Shown piece after piece: positions 51,263 through 58,847 of a stretch of DNA of 64,000 nt (its first letter is position 1; the number at the start of each line of letters is the position of its first letter). A program made the position numbers and the translations under genes. Where the stretch lies: assembly GCF_900108565.1 (NCBI RefSeq), contig NZ_LT629971.1:4712001-4776000 (forward strand), given 5' to 3'. The notes under the pieces were generated by a model. That model was not told where the DNA came from, did not search any database, and saw only the letters and a list, made by a program, of their open reading frames with translations. This DNA is from Mycolicibacterium rutilum. Lineage in GTDB: Bacteria > Actinomycetota > Actinomycetes > Mycobacteriales > Mycobacteriaceae.

Positions 51263-51607
51263 CTACCGCGACAGCTGCACCGGGAATGTCATCCCACCAC
51301 ACCCCGTAGACCCCGCCAGCGAGCCCGCGTCGATCGACGTCGTGCACGGGATGCCGTCCGAGGTTTGCGTCCAACTCCAGGTGCTGCCCTGCAACCGCAT
51401 CTCTTTGATGGGCGCCCCGCCGCCCATGTCGAGGCTGGTGCAGTCCGGCCCGCACGGCGTGAACACCCACGTCTGCGTCATCGGAGGGTTGCCGATCGTC
51501 GCGGTGTAGCTCCCGCTCAGCGGTTCAGCCGCCGCGGTATTTGCCAGCGCGAGCGATGCGGCCACTGCCGCCGCGCCTGCGATGCCCACCCGAAAAATTG
51601 CCATCAT
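51263..51607 (-). CDS. Small secreted protein
   Basis: 114 residues with a signal peptide (about 1-27, ANTAAAEP) and a short domain with paired cysteines (FTPCGPDCTSLDMGGG; IPCTTSIDAGSLAGSTGCGG). GGGGGAG precedes the double ATG. The layout (SGSYTATIGNPPMTQTWVFTPCG) is typical of many secreted mycobacterial proteins of unknown function. Confidence 0.8.
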   Translation of the reverse strand: MMAIFRVGIAGAAAVAASLALANTAAAEPLSGSYTATIGNPPMTQTWVFTPCGPDCTSLDMGGGAPIKEMRLQGSTWSWTQTSDGIPCTTSIDAGSLAGSTGCGGMTFPVQLSR

Positions 51608-51765
51608 TGGTCTCCCCCATCGTTACCCGACCCTGCGCGCCCCCTGCGCGCTGATCATCATCGCAGCAGACGGGCAACAATTTCCCGCATACCGATGAAA
51701 TTGTCGCCCGAGAAGACGGTCCGTCCGCCTGTGCGGCACCGCAACGCGTCTTGTAGATTTCGTCC

Positions 51766-52146
51766 ATGCGACTGACCGCGGCGTTCTTTGCCAACCATGC
51801 CGAGGTCGTCGACAACATGCTCAACGTCGAAGGCGCATTCTGGGCCAGCACGACCGTCGCGCCCAACGCCACCGCCTTCCGCTGCGACGCCGTCGTCCTC
51901 TGCGACACCGAACCCGACGACGTCGGCGACGAGTTCACCCTCGTCGTCGACAGCGAGGGCCCCAGCGGGCGGCTGGCCCCGTTTTCCCAGACCTTCTCCG
52001 TCACCGGCGAGTCCCTGTTCATCTGCATGCCCGCGACCGTGCTGCCCGTCGAAGCCGGCGGCGGCTACCACCGCTACCGGTTCCGCCTCGACGGCCAACA
52101 CGAGTTCGTCGAGGTGCGACTGGCGGTGCGGCTGAGCTTCTCGTGA
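51766..52146 (+). CDS. Hypothetical beta-rich protein (DUF6941-like)
   Basis: 126 residues, no signal. It begins MRLTAAFFANHAEVVDNMLNV and continues with strand-like segments (FTLVVDSEGPSGRLAPFSQTF; YHRYRFRLDGQHEFVEVRLAV). The opening resembles the DUF6941 group; the match is tentative and the role unknown. Confidence 0.65.
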   Translation: MRLTAAFFANHAEVVDNMLNVEGAFWASTTVAPNATAFRCDAVVLCDTEPDDVGDEFTLVVDSEGPSGRLAPFSQTFSVTGESLFICMPATVLPVEAGGGYHRYRFRLDGQHEFVEVRLAVRLSFS

Positions 52147-52225
52147 CCCGAAATCACTCGGCCCGCCGTGGGCACCTACTACGCTTTGCGAAGACCAACC
52201 GGTCATGACGACCCGAGGGTGGGAC

Positions 52226-52645
52226 ATGATTCGCCGACTGCTTGCCGCCGCTGCCATCGCCGGCGCCGCCATCTGCGCGGCTCCGCTCGCCACTGCGGAC
52301 GAGAACAGCTATCCCGACAGCCCCGGGCGCTACGCGACCGACGTGCCCGGGATGAACTACGACGCCCACCTCGCCGGGCCGTGCACCAACATGGAGCTGT
52401 TCACGTTCGGCCGCGGCCCCGGCGGCGAAGTCCTGCAATGCCGTTGGATCGCCAACCAGTGGCCACCTGTCTACACCGGCTTCTGGGTCGCCGCCTACGA
52501 GTTGTTCGGCGTCCAGGAAGTCGGCGCCCCTTGCCCCAAGCCGCAGTCCGCCGCCCAGGCACCCGACGGCCGGCCGTTGCTGTGCCTCGGTCAGCGCGGC
52601 TGGCAACCCGGCTTCTTCACCCGCGAGGGCTTCTTCCCGAGATGA
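52226..52645 (+). CDS. Secreted Cys-containing hypothetical protein
   Basis: 139 residues from ATG 52226 (GAGGGTGGG upstream; an earlier in-frame ATG exists at 52205). The signal peptide ends near LATADENS. The mature part has four cysteines (GPCTNME, LQCRW, APCPK, LLCLG) and many Trp/Phe. It resembles other small exported mycobacterial proteins; function unknown. Confidence 0.75.
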   Translation: MIRRLLAAAAIAGAAICAAPLATADENSYPDSPGRYATDVPGMNYDAHLAGPCTNMELFTFGRGPGGEVLQCRWIANQWPPVYTGFWVAAYELFGVQEVGAPCPKPQSAAQAPDGRPLLCLGQRGWQPGFFTREGFFPR

Positions 52646-52649
52646 CCGC

Positions 52650-53006
52650 TCAGGCGCCGCGCAGCGTCTGACTCGGCGGCGTGCCGAACGTGCGCTTGTA
52701 GAAGCTGCTGAACCGGCCGGCGTGGGAGAAGCCCCACCGCCCCGCGATCGCCATCACGGTGTCGACGCTCGGATCGGCGATCTGCAGGTCCCGGTGCGCA
52801 CGTTCGAGGCGGATCGAGCGCAGATACTCCAACGGCGTGGTCCCCAGGTGGCGGCGGAACGCGTACTGCACCGACCGCGGTGTCACGTTGACGGCCGCGG
52901 CGATATCGCCGAGCGTGATGTCGCGGTGCGCGTTCTCGTGGATGAACGTCGTCGCACGCCGCAGCAGCGCCGGCTGCGTGTGGGAGGTATCGGCATGGTT
53001 GCGCAT
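52650..53006 (-). CDS. AraC-type HTH regulator (DNA-binding domain only)
   Basis: About 118 residues from ATG 53006, containing just the two HTH motifs of an AraC protein: ITLGDIAAAVNVTPRSVQYAFRRHLGTTPLEYLRSIRL and VDTVMAIAGRWGFSHAGRFSSFYKRTFGTPPSQTLRG. No sensor domain is present, so it either works as a small regulator or is the tail of a shortened gene. A TTG at 53039 would add 11 residues. It is divergent from the SRPBCC gene. Confidence 0.82.
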   Translation of the reverse strand: MRNHADTSHTQPALLRRATTFIHENAHRDITLGDIAAAVNVTPRSVQYAFRRHLGTTPLEYLRSIRLERAHRDLQIADPSVDTVMAIAGRWGFSHAGRFSSFYKRTFGTPPSQTLRGA

Positions 53007-53081
53007 CGCGGTTTCAAATACCCCGACGGACGTTCGCAAAACGGCTTCTCGACCGTTTCACACCGCTGACATGATTTGCCG

Positions 53082-53570
53082 ATGACCGATCGGATCGAAG
53101 TCCAGCGCCTTATCTCCGCCCCGCCGTCGCAGATCTTCGGTGTGCTGGCCGACCCGCAGGGCCACGTCGCCATCGACGCCACCGGCATGCTGCAGGACGC
53201 CGACGGGTCACCCGTCCGCGCCGCCGGCGACACCTTCGTCGTGCACATGGACCGCGAAGCGCTCAACGACTTCCCGCTGGGCAAATACGACGTCACGGTG
53301 TCGATCCAGGACTTCGAGCAGGACCGGCTGATCTCCTGGACGATCCTTGGCCAGATCCGCCCGCAGATCGGCCACGTCTACGGGTACCGCCTCGAACCCC
53401 ACGCCGACGGCACCCTGGTCACCTCGTTCTACGACTGGTCCGACATCGACCAGCACTGGCGCGACGCCGGGATCTTTCCCGTCGTCTCCGAACTCGCCCT
53501 GCGCGCGACCCTCGGAATTCTCGACCGCACCGTGCGCCGCGGCTACCCGAGATCGTCAACCCAGGGTTGA
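53082..53570 (+). CDS. SRPBCC-fold protein
   Basis: 162 residues with the START/SRPBCC pattern: IEVQRLISAPPSQIFGVLADPQGHVAID, YDVTVSIQDFEQDRLISWTI, YGYRLEPHADGTLVTSFYDW. The fold binds hydrophobic ligands; no enzyme activity can be assigned. The first of two palindromes that serve clpC2 overlaps its stop codon. Confidence 0.8.
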   Translation: MTDRIEVQRLISAPPSQIFGVLADPQGHVAIDATGMLQDADGSPVRAAGDTFVVHMDREALNDFPLGKYDVTVSIQDFEQDRLISWTILGQIRPQIGHVYGYRLEPHADGTLVTSFYDWSDIDQHWRDAGIFPVVSELALRATLGILDRTVRRGYPRSSTQG

Positions 53571-53600
53571 CGACACCATCATCGTCAACCTAGAGTTGAC
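53555..53600. promoter_or_regulatory. Two tandem 17-bp palindromes at the clpC2 start
   Basis: GTCAACCCAGGGTTGAC (53555-53571) and GTCAACCTAGAGTTGAC (53584-53600) are near-identical palindromes 29 bases apart centre to centre. The second ends 3 bases before the ATG at 53604. Spacing near three helical turns suits two dimers on one face of the DNA. Confidence 0.75.
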
Positions 53601-53603
53601 GCC

Positions 53604-54329
53604 ATGAACCAGCCCGCCAAAATCACCAACCCGGTTCGGCTCGATGACCTCATCGACGTCATCAAGCAGGTCCATGACGAGCCGCTTGACCAGCTGACCG
53701 ACGCGGTGCTGGCCGCCGAGTCGCTCGGCGAGATCGCCGACCACCTCATCGGGCACTTCGTCGACCAGGCCCGCCGCTCAGGCGCCTCCTGGACCGACAT
53801 CGGCAAGTGCATGGGCGTCACCAAGCAGGCCGCTCAGAAGCGGTTCGTGCCCAAGACTCCCAGCGGCGCCGACCTGCTCGACCCCAACGCCGGTTTCGGC
53901 CGGTTCACCCCCCGCGCCCGCAACGTCGTGGTGGAGTCGCAGAACCTCGCGCATGCCGCCGGCAACACCGAGATCAGCCCGGAGCACCTGCTGCTGGCCC
54001 TGTTCAAGGATCCCGACGGCCTCGCGGTCAAGCTGCTGGCCGGCCAGGGCGTCACCGCCGACACCGTGACGGCGGCCGTGCAGCTGCCGGCCCGCGTCGA
54101 CGCCGAGCTGCCGGCACTCACGCCGTTCGACGCCGCGGCCAAAAAGGTGCTCGAGCTGACGTTCCGCCAAGCACTTCGCCTGGGACACAACTACATCGGC
54201 ACCGAGCACATCGTGCTCGCGATGTTGGAGGCCGAAGAGGACGACGGCATCCTGCACCGCCTCGGCGTCGACCGGGCGCGCTTCGAAAGCGATCTGGCCG
54301 CCGCGCTCGAACCGTTCACGAAAGGCTGA
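53604..54329 (+). CDS. clpC2: ClpC2: HTH plus Clp N-terminal repeat domain
   Basis: A 241-residue protein without ATPase domains. The N-terminal part holds an HTH-like segment, GASWTDIGKCMGVTKQAAQKRF (about 60-82); the C-terminal part is a double Clp-N domain (FTPRARNVVVESQNLAHAAGNTEISPEHLLLALF ... LRLGHNYIGTEHIVLAMLEAEEDDG). Homologue of Rv2667. ClpC2 has been reported to bind ClpC1-directed cyclic peptides such as cyclomarin and so shield ClpC1. The HTH and the paired palindromes at its own start suggest autorepression. Confidence 0.9.
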   Translation: MNQPAKITNPVRLDDLIDVIKQVHDEPLDQLTDAVLAAESLGEIADHLIGHFVDQARRSGASWTDIGKCMGVTKQAAQKRFVPKTPSGADLLDPNAGFGRFTPRARNVVVESQNLAHAAGNTEISPEHLLLALFKDPDGLAVKLLAGQGVTADTVTAAVQLPARVDAELPALTPFDAAAKKVLELTFRQALRLGHNYIGTEHIVLAMLEAEEDDGILHRLGVDRARFESDLAAALEPFTKG

Positions 54330-54364
54330 TCTCACAACACCGGTCCGGGGCGCGTCTACATGAT

Positions 54365-54847
54365 GTGAGAGTGCGACCGTTCGAAGACGTGGTGACCCAG
54401 TACGGCGCCACCGTGTTCAAAGTGTGCCGCGCGGTCGTCGGGCCCGTCGACGCCGAGGACGCCTGGTCGGAGACCTTCCTGTCCGCCCTGCGCGCCTACC
54501 CCGACCTGCCCGCCGACGCCAACGTCGAGGCCTGGCTGGTCACCATCGCCCACCGCCGCGCGCTCGACGTCGGCCGCGCCCGGTCGCGTCGACCCACCCC
54601 GACCGACACCATGCCCGACATGCCGGCACCCCGCGCCGACCCGGCCGCCCGCGACCCCGACCTCTGGGAAACGCTGGCCCGCCTACCCACCAAACAACGC
54701 CAGGCCGTCGCCTACCACCACATCGCCGGGCTGCCCTTCGCCGAAATCGCCGAACTGCTCGGCAACTCCCCCGACGCCGCCCGCCGCGCCGCCGCCGACG
54801 GCATCAAGACACTGCGCAACATCTACCGTGAGGACCAATCATCATGA
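54365..54847 (+). CDS. ECF-type RNA polymerase sigma factor
   Basis: 160 residues from GTG 54365 (GTG 54371 is possible). Region 2: FKVCRAVVGPVDAEDAWSETFLSALRAYPDLP; region 4: LARLPTKQRQAVAYHHIAGLPFAEIAELLGNSPDAARRAAADGI. It is short and lacks an obvious anti-sigma gene. It overlaps ogt as ATGA, so the repair protein is translated with it. The earlier frame is a shadow of clpC2. Confidence 0.85.
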   Translation: MRVRPFEDVVTQYGATVFKVCRAVVGPVDAEDAWSETFLSALRAYPDLPADANVEAWLVTIAHRRALDVGRARSRRPTPTDTMPDMPAPRADPAARDPDLWETLARLPTKQRQAVAYHHIAGLPFAEIAELLGNSPDAARRAAADGIKTLRNIYREDQSS

Positions 54848-55434
54848 CCGCCAACATCTTCCATGAAGCCGCCGACCCCGCGACCCTCGACCGGCTGCAC
54901 CGTCGGCTGGAACACGACGCCGAGACCGCCCAGTTGCTCGACATCGCCTACCGCACCGTCGACAGCCCCGTCGGCCCACTGCTGCTGGCCGCCACCCCCG
55001 CCGGCGTGCTCCGCGTGGCCTACGCGATCGAGGACCACGACGCGGTCCTTGCCCGCCTCGCCGCCACGGTCAGCCCGCGCATCCTGAACGCCCCGCGCCG
55101 GCTCGACACCCTCGCCGCGCAACTCGACGAGTACTTCGCCAAGCGCCGCACCACCTTTGACGTTCCCGTCGACCTGCGCCTCACCGACGGGTTCCGGCGC
55201 ACGGTGATCGAGCATCTGCGCGCCATCGGCTACGGCCGACGCGAAAGCTACGCCGCCGTTGCCGCCGCCGTCGGCAACCCGCGCGCGGTCCGCGCCGTCG
55301 GGACCGCCTGCGGGCACAACCCGCTGCCGGTCGTCATCCCGTGTCACCGGGTGGTGCGCTCGGACGGCTCGGCCGGCCAGTACGTCGGCGGGGCGCAGGC
55401 CAAGTCGACGTTGCTCAACCTCGAGGCCGCCTGA
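54844..55434 (+). CDS. ogt: Methylated-DNA--protein-cysteine methyltransferase
   Basis: Suicide repair protein that takes methyl groups from O6-methylguanine. The active-site Cys is residue 167 in VVIPCHRVVRSDG; the HTH/DNA-reading region is YAAVAAAVGNPRAVRAVGTACGHNP. Full length at 196 residues, with the N-terminal ribonuclease-like domain present. Translationally coupled to the sigma factor. Confidence 0.95.
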   Translation: MTANIFHEAADPATLDRLHRRLEHDAETAQLLDIAYRTVDSPVGPLLLAATPAGVLRVAYAIEDHDAVLARLAATVSPRILNAPRRLDTLAAQLDEYFAKRRTTFDVPVDLRLTDGFRRTVIEHLRAIGYGRRESYAAVAAAVGNPRAVRAVGTACGHNPLPVVIPCHRVVRSDGSAGQYVGGAQAKSTLLNLEAA

Positions 55435-55470
55435 GGGAATGAAATCGCGCGGCCCGCGGTAGAACTTCGC

Positions 55471-55893
55471 ATGAAACTCAACGACGCGGCCCGCGCGCTG
55501 ATCGGCAGGGGTGCCGACGCGACCCTGGTCACCCTCAACCCCGACGGCAGTCCCCAGGCGACGCTGGTGTGGATCGCGCTGCAGTCGACACCGGACGGCG
55601 ATGAACTGGTCACCGCACACCTCTCCGAGCACAAGAAGGTGCGCAACGTGCGCCGCGACCCACGCGTCGCGGTCACGATCCTGTCCCCCGACGGTGTCGG
55701 TGAGGCGATGCGGCCCTATCTGGCGATCACCGGGACCGCGCGCATCGTCGAGGGCGGGGCGCCGGAACTGCTCAAGGAACTGGCGCAGACACTGAGCAAC
55801 CCCGACGTGTTCCCGCCCGCCGACGCGCCGCCGGGATACCTGACCCGGATCCGCATCGACAAGGTCGGCGGGATCGGTCCGTGGGCCTCCTGA
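55471..55893 (+). CDS. PPOX-class F420-dependent protein
   Basis: 140 residues of the split-barrel flavin/F420 fold: LVTLNPDGSPQATLVWIAL, LSEHKKVRNVRRDPRVAVTIL, YLAITGTARIVEGG. Similar to Rv1155-type F420-dependent reductases; the substrate is unknown. It starts 36 bases after ogt on the same strand. Confidence 0.85.
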   Translation: MKLNDAARALIGRGADATLVTLNPDGSPQATLVWIALQSTPDGDELVTAHLSEHKKVRNVRRDPRVAVTILSPDGVGEAMRPYLAITGTARIVEGGAPELLKELAQTLSNPDVFPPADAPPGYLTRIRIDKVGGIGPWAS

Positions 55894-55939
55894 CCGGGAA
55901 GCCGCTGTAACACGTTTCAGTCTGTGCGATCATGCGTGG

Positions 55940-56431
55940 ATGCGTCGCTGGTTCGTGCTCTTCGTCGCCGCGCTCGTGGCATCCGCCGGAATCGTGGTCG
56001 CGCCTGCGTCGGCGGCCTCGTCGCCGATCGGCCGGCTCGGTGAGACCCTGCAGGTCAACTTCCAGGGCCTCGTCGCCGACATCACCGTGCACAGCGTGGA
56101 CCCGTCGCCGATCCCGCCCGGCTTCGGCTATCCCCCGCGGGCGCCGCGCTATCAGGTGTGGCGCGCCTGGATCACCGTGCACTCGGTGAAGGTGCCCACG
56201 CCCTACGCCCAGAGCATCACCTACAGCTTCCGCGGCGTCACCCCGACCGGCGACGCCTACGAGCCCCGCAACACCGACGCCCCCGACGCGCTGCAGAAGT
56301 TGCTGGGCAACGCGCCGGCCGGGTCGACGGTCAGCGGCGCGGTGTTCTGGGACTGCTACCGCGACCTGGTGTCGAATGTGGTGCTGATCGACCGGGTCAC
56401 CGGTCAGCACCTGGCCCAGTGGAACCTCTAG
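55940..56431 (+). CDS. Exported protein, Rv2668 position, MPT63-like fold possible
   Basis: 163 residues with a signal peptide (about 1-26, PASAASS). The mature part is beta-rich: IGRLGETLQVNFQGLVADITVHSV, YQVWRAWITVHSV, AGSTVSGAVFWD. Pattern and order resemble DUF1942/MPT63-type secreted immunoglobulin-like proteins. It occupies the place of Rv2668 next to clpC2 and the GNAT gene. Confidence 0.75.
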   Translation: MRRWFVLFVAALVASAGIVVAPASAASSPIGRLGETLQVNFQGLVADITVHSVDPSPIPPGFGYPPRAPRYQVWRAWITVHSVKVPTPYAQSITYSFRGVTPTGDAYEPRNTDAPDALQKLLGNAPAGSTVSGAVFWDCYRDLVSNVVLIDRVTGQHLAQWNL

Positions 56432-56437
56432 CCGCCG

Positions 56438-56977
56438 TTGGGTATTGAGGTCACCGAGGCCGTCGACGACGACCTCGCCGAACTGGCCGACGTGGCCGCA
56501 CGCACCTTTCCGCTGGCGTGTCCGCCCGCGGTGACGGCGGACAACGTCGCGGCGTTCATCGCGGAGAACCTGTCGCAGCAGCGTTTCGGCGACTATCTGC
56601 GCGACCCGGACCGCACGGTGCTCGTCGCGCGCGCCGACGACGGGTCGCTGTCGGGTTACGCCATGCTGGTCCGCGGCGTCCCCGATGACGACGACGTCCA
56701 GCGCGCGGTCGTCGCCCGGCCCGCGGTCGAGGTGTCGAAGATCTACGTGCTGCCCGAGCGGCACGGCGCCGGGGTCGCCGCGGAACTGATGACCGCCTCA
56801 CTGCGGGCGGCGGGCACGCTCGGCGCGGCGGTGGTCTGGCTCGGGGTCAACCAGCAGAACCGTCGGGCGCAGCGGTTCTATGCCAAGCAGGGTTTCGAGG
56901 TGGCCGGCACCAAGACCTTTCGGCTCGGTGCCGCGATCGAGAACGACTACGTGATGGTGCGCCCGCTTCAGCCGTAG
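56438..56977 (+). CDS. GNAT family acetyltransferase
   Basis: 179 residues starting at TTG 56438, 6 bases after the exported protein gene. The acetyl-CoA region is EVSKIYVLPERHGAGVAAELMTASL (V..R..G.G...), followed by VWLGVNQQNRRAQRFYAKQGFEVAGT. The substrate is unknown. Homologue of Rv2669 by order. Its stop overlaps the convergent zapE gene by 10 bases. Confidence 0.88.
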   Translation: MGIEVTEAVDDDLAELADVAARTFPLACPPAVTADNVAAFIAENLSQQRFGDYLRDPDRTVLVARADDGSLSGYAMLVRGVPDDDDVQRAVVARPAVEVSKIYVLPERHGAGVAAELMTASLRAAGTLGAAVVWLGVNQQNRRAQRFYAKQGFEVAGTKTFRLGAAIENDYVMVRPLQP

Positions 56978-57996
56978 TTGGTGCCCTCCCGCGACAGCGC
57001 GAGCAGCCGCGAGATCGCGCGCAGGTACTTCTTGCGGAACCCGCCGGCGAGCATCTCCTCGCTGAAGATGGTGTCGAGTTTGGCGCCCGACGCGACGACC
57101 GGGATGCCGGCGTCATAGAGCCGGTCGGTCAGCGCCACGAGCCGCAGCGCGACGTTCTGGTCGTCGATCGGATGCACGCGGGTGACGAACACCGCGCTCA
57201 CCCCTTCGATCAGGGTCAGGTACCGCGACGGGTGCATGGTGGCCAGGTGCGCGCACAGCGCGTCGAAGTCGTCGATCGTCGCGCTGGACGACTGGGCCGC
57301 GCGCTCGGCGACCTCCGCGTCGGTCAGCGGCTCCGGCGCCGGCGGCAGATCCCGATGCCGGTAGTCGGGTCCGTCGATGCGCACGGTCTCGAAAATCGCT
57401 GCGAGCGTGTTGATTTCACGCAAGAAATCCTGGGCGGCGAAGCGGCCTTCACCGAGTTGTTCGGGCAGCGTGTTCGACGTCGCCGCCACCGACACGCCCC
57501 GCTCGACGAGCGCCGACAGCAGCCGCGAGACCAGCGTCGTGTTGCCCGGATCGTCGAGCTCGAACTCGTCGATGCACACCAGCACGTGGTCGGCGAGCAG
57601 TTCGATGCACTCCGCGAAGCCGAAAACGCTTGCCACTTGGGTCAACTCGCCGAACGTCGCGAACGCCTTCGGCCCCGGCACCCGGTAGTACGACGACGCC
57701 AGCAGGTGGGTCTTGCCGACCCCGAAGCCGCCGTCGAGGTACAACCCCACCCCGGGCAGCACCTCGCGGCGGCCGAACAGCTTCTTCTTGCCTTCGCGCC
57801 GCGCCACCGCCTGATCGCAGAACCGCGCACACGACTGCACCGCCGCGGCCTGCGACGGCTGCCCCGGATCGGGGATGTAGGTGTCGAAGCTGACGTCGGC
57901 GAACGTCGGCGGCGGCACCAGCTGGGCGATCAGCCGTTCCGGCGTGACCTGGGGATGGCGGTCGACCAGATGCTGCACCCCGCTGGACCCGTCCAT
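56968..57996 (-). CDS. zapE: Cell-division-type AFG1/ZapE ATPase
   Basis: 342-residue AAA+-like P-loop protein. Walker A is LDGGFGVGKTHLLAS, Walker B is DHVLVCIDEFELDDP, and SVAATSNTLPEQLGEGRF is the sensor-1 region typical of AFG1/ZapE. In E. coli ZapE acts at the division ring and eukaryotic AFG1 in mitochondrial protein turnover; the mycobacterial role (Rv2670c) is not established. Divergent from ribD with 34 bases between starts. Confidence 0.92.
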   Translation of the reverse strand: MDGSSGVQHLVDRHPQVTPERLIAQLVPPPTFADVSFDTYIPDPGQPSQAAAVQSCARFCDQAVARREGKKKLFGRREVLPGVGLYLDGGFGVGKTHLLASSYYRVPGPKAFATFGELTQVASVFGFAECIELLADHVLVCIDEFELDDPGNTTLVSRLLSALVERGVSVAATSNTLPEQLGEGRFAAQDFLREINTLAAIFETVRIDGPDYRHRDLPPAPEPLTDAEVAERAAQSSSATIDDFDALCAHLATMHPSRYLTLIEGVSAVFVTRVHPIDDQNVALRLVALTDRLYDAGIPVVASGAKLDTIFSEEMLAGGFRKKYLRAISRLLALSREGTNYG

Positions 57997-58030
57997 GCAC
58001 GCACCCTATCGACGTGCTGCAATCGTGTTC

Positions 58031-58807
58031 ATGGCCGATACCGCCGCTGCGGCGCAGTTCACAGTGCTGGCACCCGAGGAGGCCGCGATCGACGGCGCCG
58101 ATGCGCGGCTGGTCGACCTCTACGCCTACCCCGACGACCTGACGACCTACCGGGTGCGCGGCAACATGATCACCAGCGTCGACGGCGGCGCAACCGCCGA
58201 CGGCAAGACCGGCGCGCTGGGCGCCGCCGGTGACCGCACCGTGTTCGAGCAGATGCGCTACGCCGCCGACGTGATCCTCGTCGGCGCATCGACCGTGCGC
58301 ACCGAGAACTACTCCGGTGCGCAGGTCCCGCTCGCCCAGCGCAGCGCCCGCCAGGCCCGCGGGCAGGCCGAGGTGCCGCCGATCGCGGTCATCACCCGCT
58401 CGGGCCGCCTCGATCCCGACACCCTGTTCTTCACCCGCACCGAGGTCGCGCCGCTGGTCCTGACGTGCACGGCCGCCCACGCCGACACCCGCGCCCGGCT
58501 CGGCGGGGTCGCCGAGGTCATCGACGCGTCCGGGTCCAGCGCTGAGGACGTCGACCCGGCAACCGCGCTGCAGGCGCTGGCCGACCGCGGGCTGCGGCGG
58601 GTGCTGACCGAGGGCGGCCCGGGAATCCTGGGGCTCCTGATCGCTCACGACCTGCTCGATGAGCTGTGCCTGACGGTGGCGCCGTTCCTGGTCGGCGGCG
58701 CCGCACCGCGGATCGCCTCCGGTCCCGGCGAGGTGCTGACCAGGATGCGCCCGGCCCACGTGCTCACCGACGACGACGGTTACCTGTACCTGCGCTACAC
58801 CCGCTAG
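58031..58807 (+). CDS. ribD: RibD C-terminal-domain reductase (Rv2671 type)
   Basis: 258 residues, reductase domain only, without the deaminase half. TYRVRGNMITSVDGGATADGKTGALG and DVILVGASTVRTENY form the NADPH/substrate site, RRVLTEGGPGILGLLIAHDLLDELCLTVAPFLVGG the conserved end. The M. tuberculosis protein has been reported to bind NADP(H) and to act like a dihydrofolate reductase when overproduced, giving para-aminosalicylate resistance. Its normal role may be in flavin or F420-related reduction. Confidence 0.92.
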   Translation: MADTAAAAQFTVLAPEEAAIDGADARLVDLYAYPDDLTTYRVRGNMITSVDGGATADGKTGALGAAGDRTVFEQMRYAADVILVGASTVRTENYSGAQVPLAQRSARQARGQAEVPPIAVITRSGRLDPDTLFFTRTEVAPLVLTCTAAHADTRARLGGVAEVIDASGSSAEDVDPATALQALADRGLRRVLTEGGPGILGLLIAHDLLDELCLTVAPFLVGGAAPRIASGPGEVLTRMRPAHVLTDDDGYLYLRYTR

Positions 58808-58847
58808 GTCCCCGATCGACCGGGCGGCCATCAGTACTGTGGTCGGC

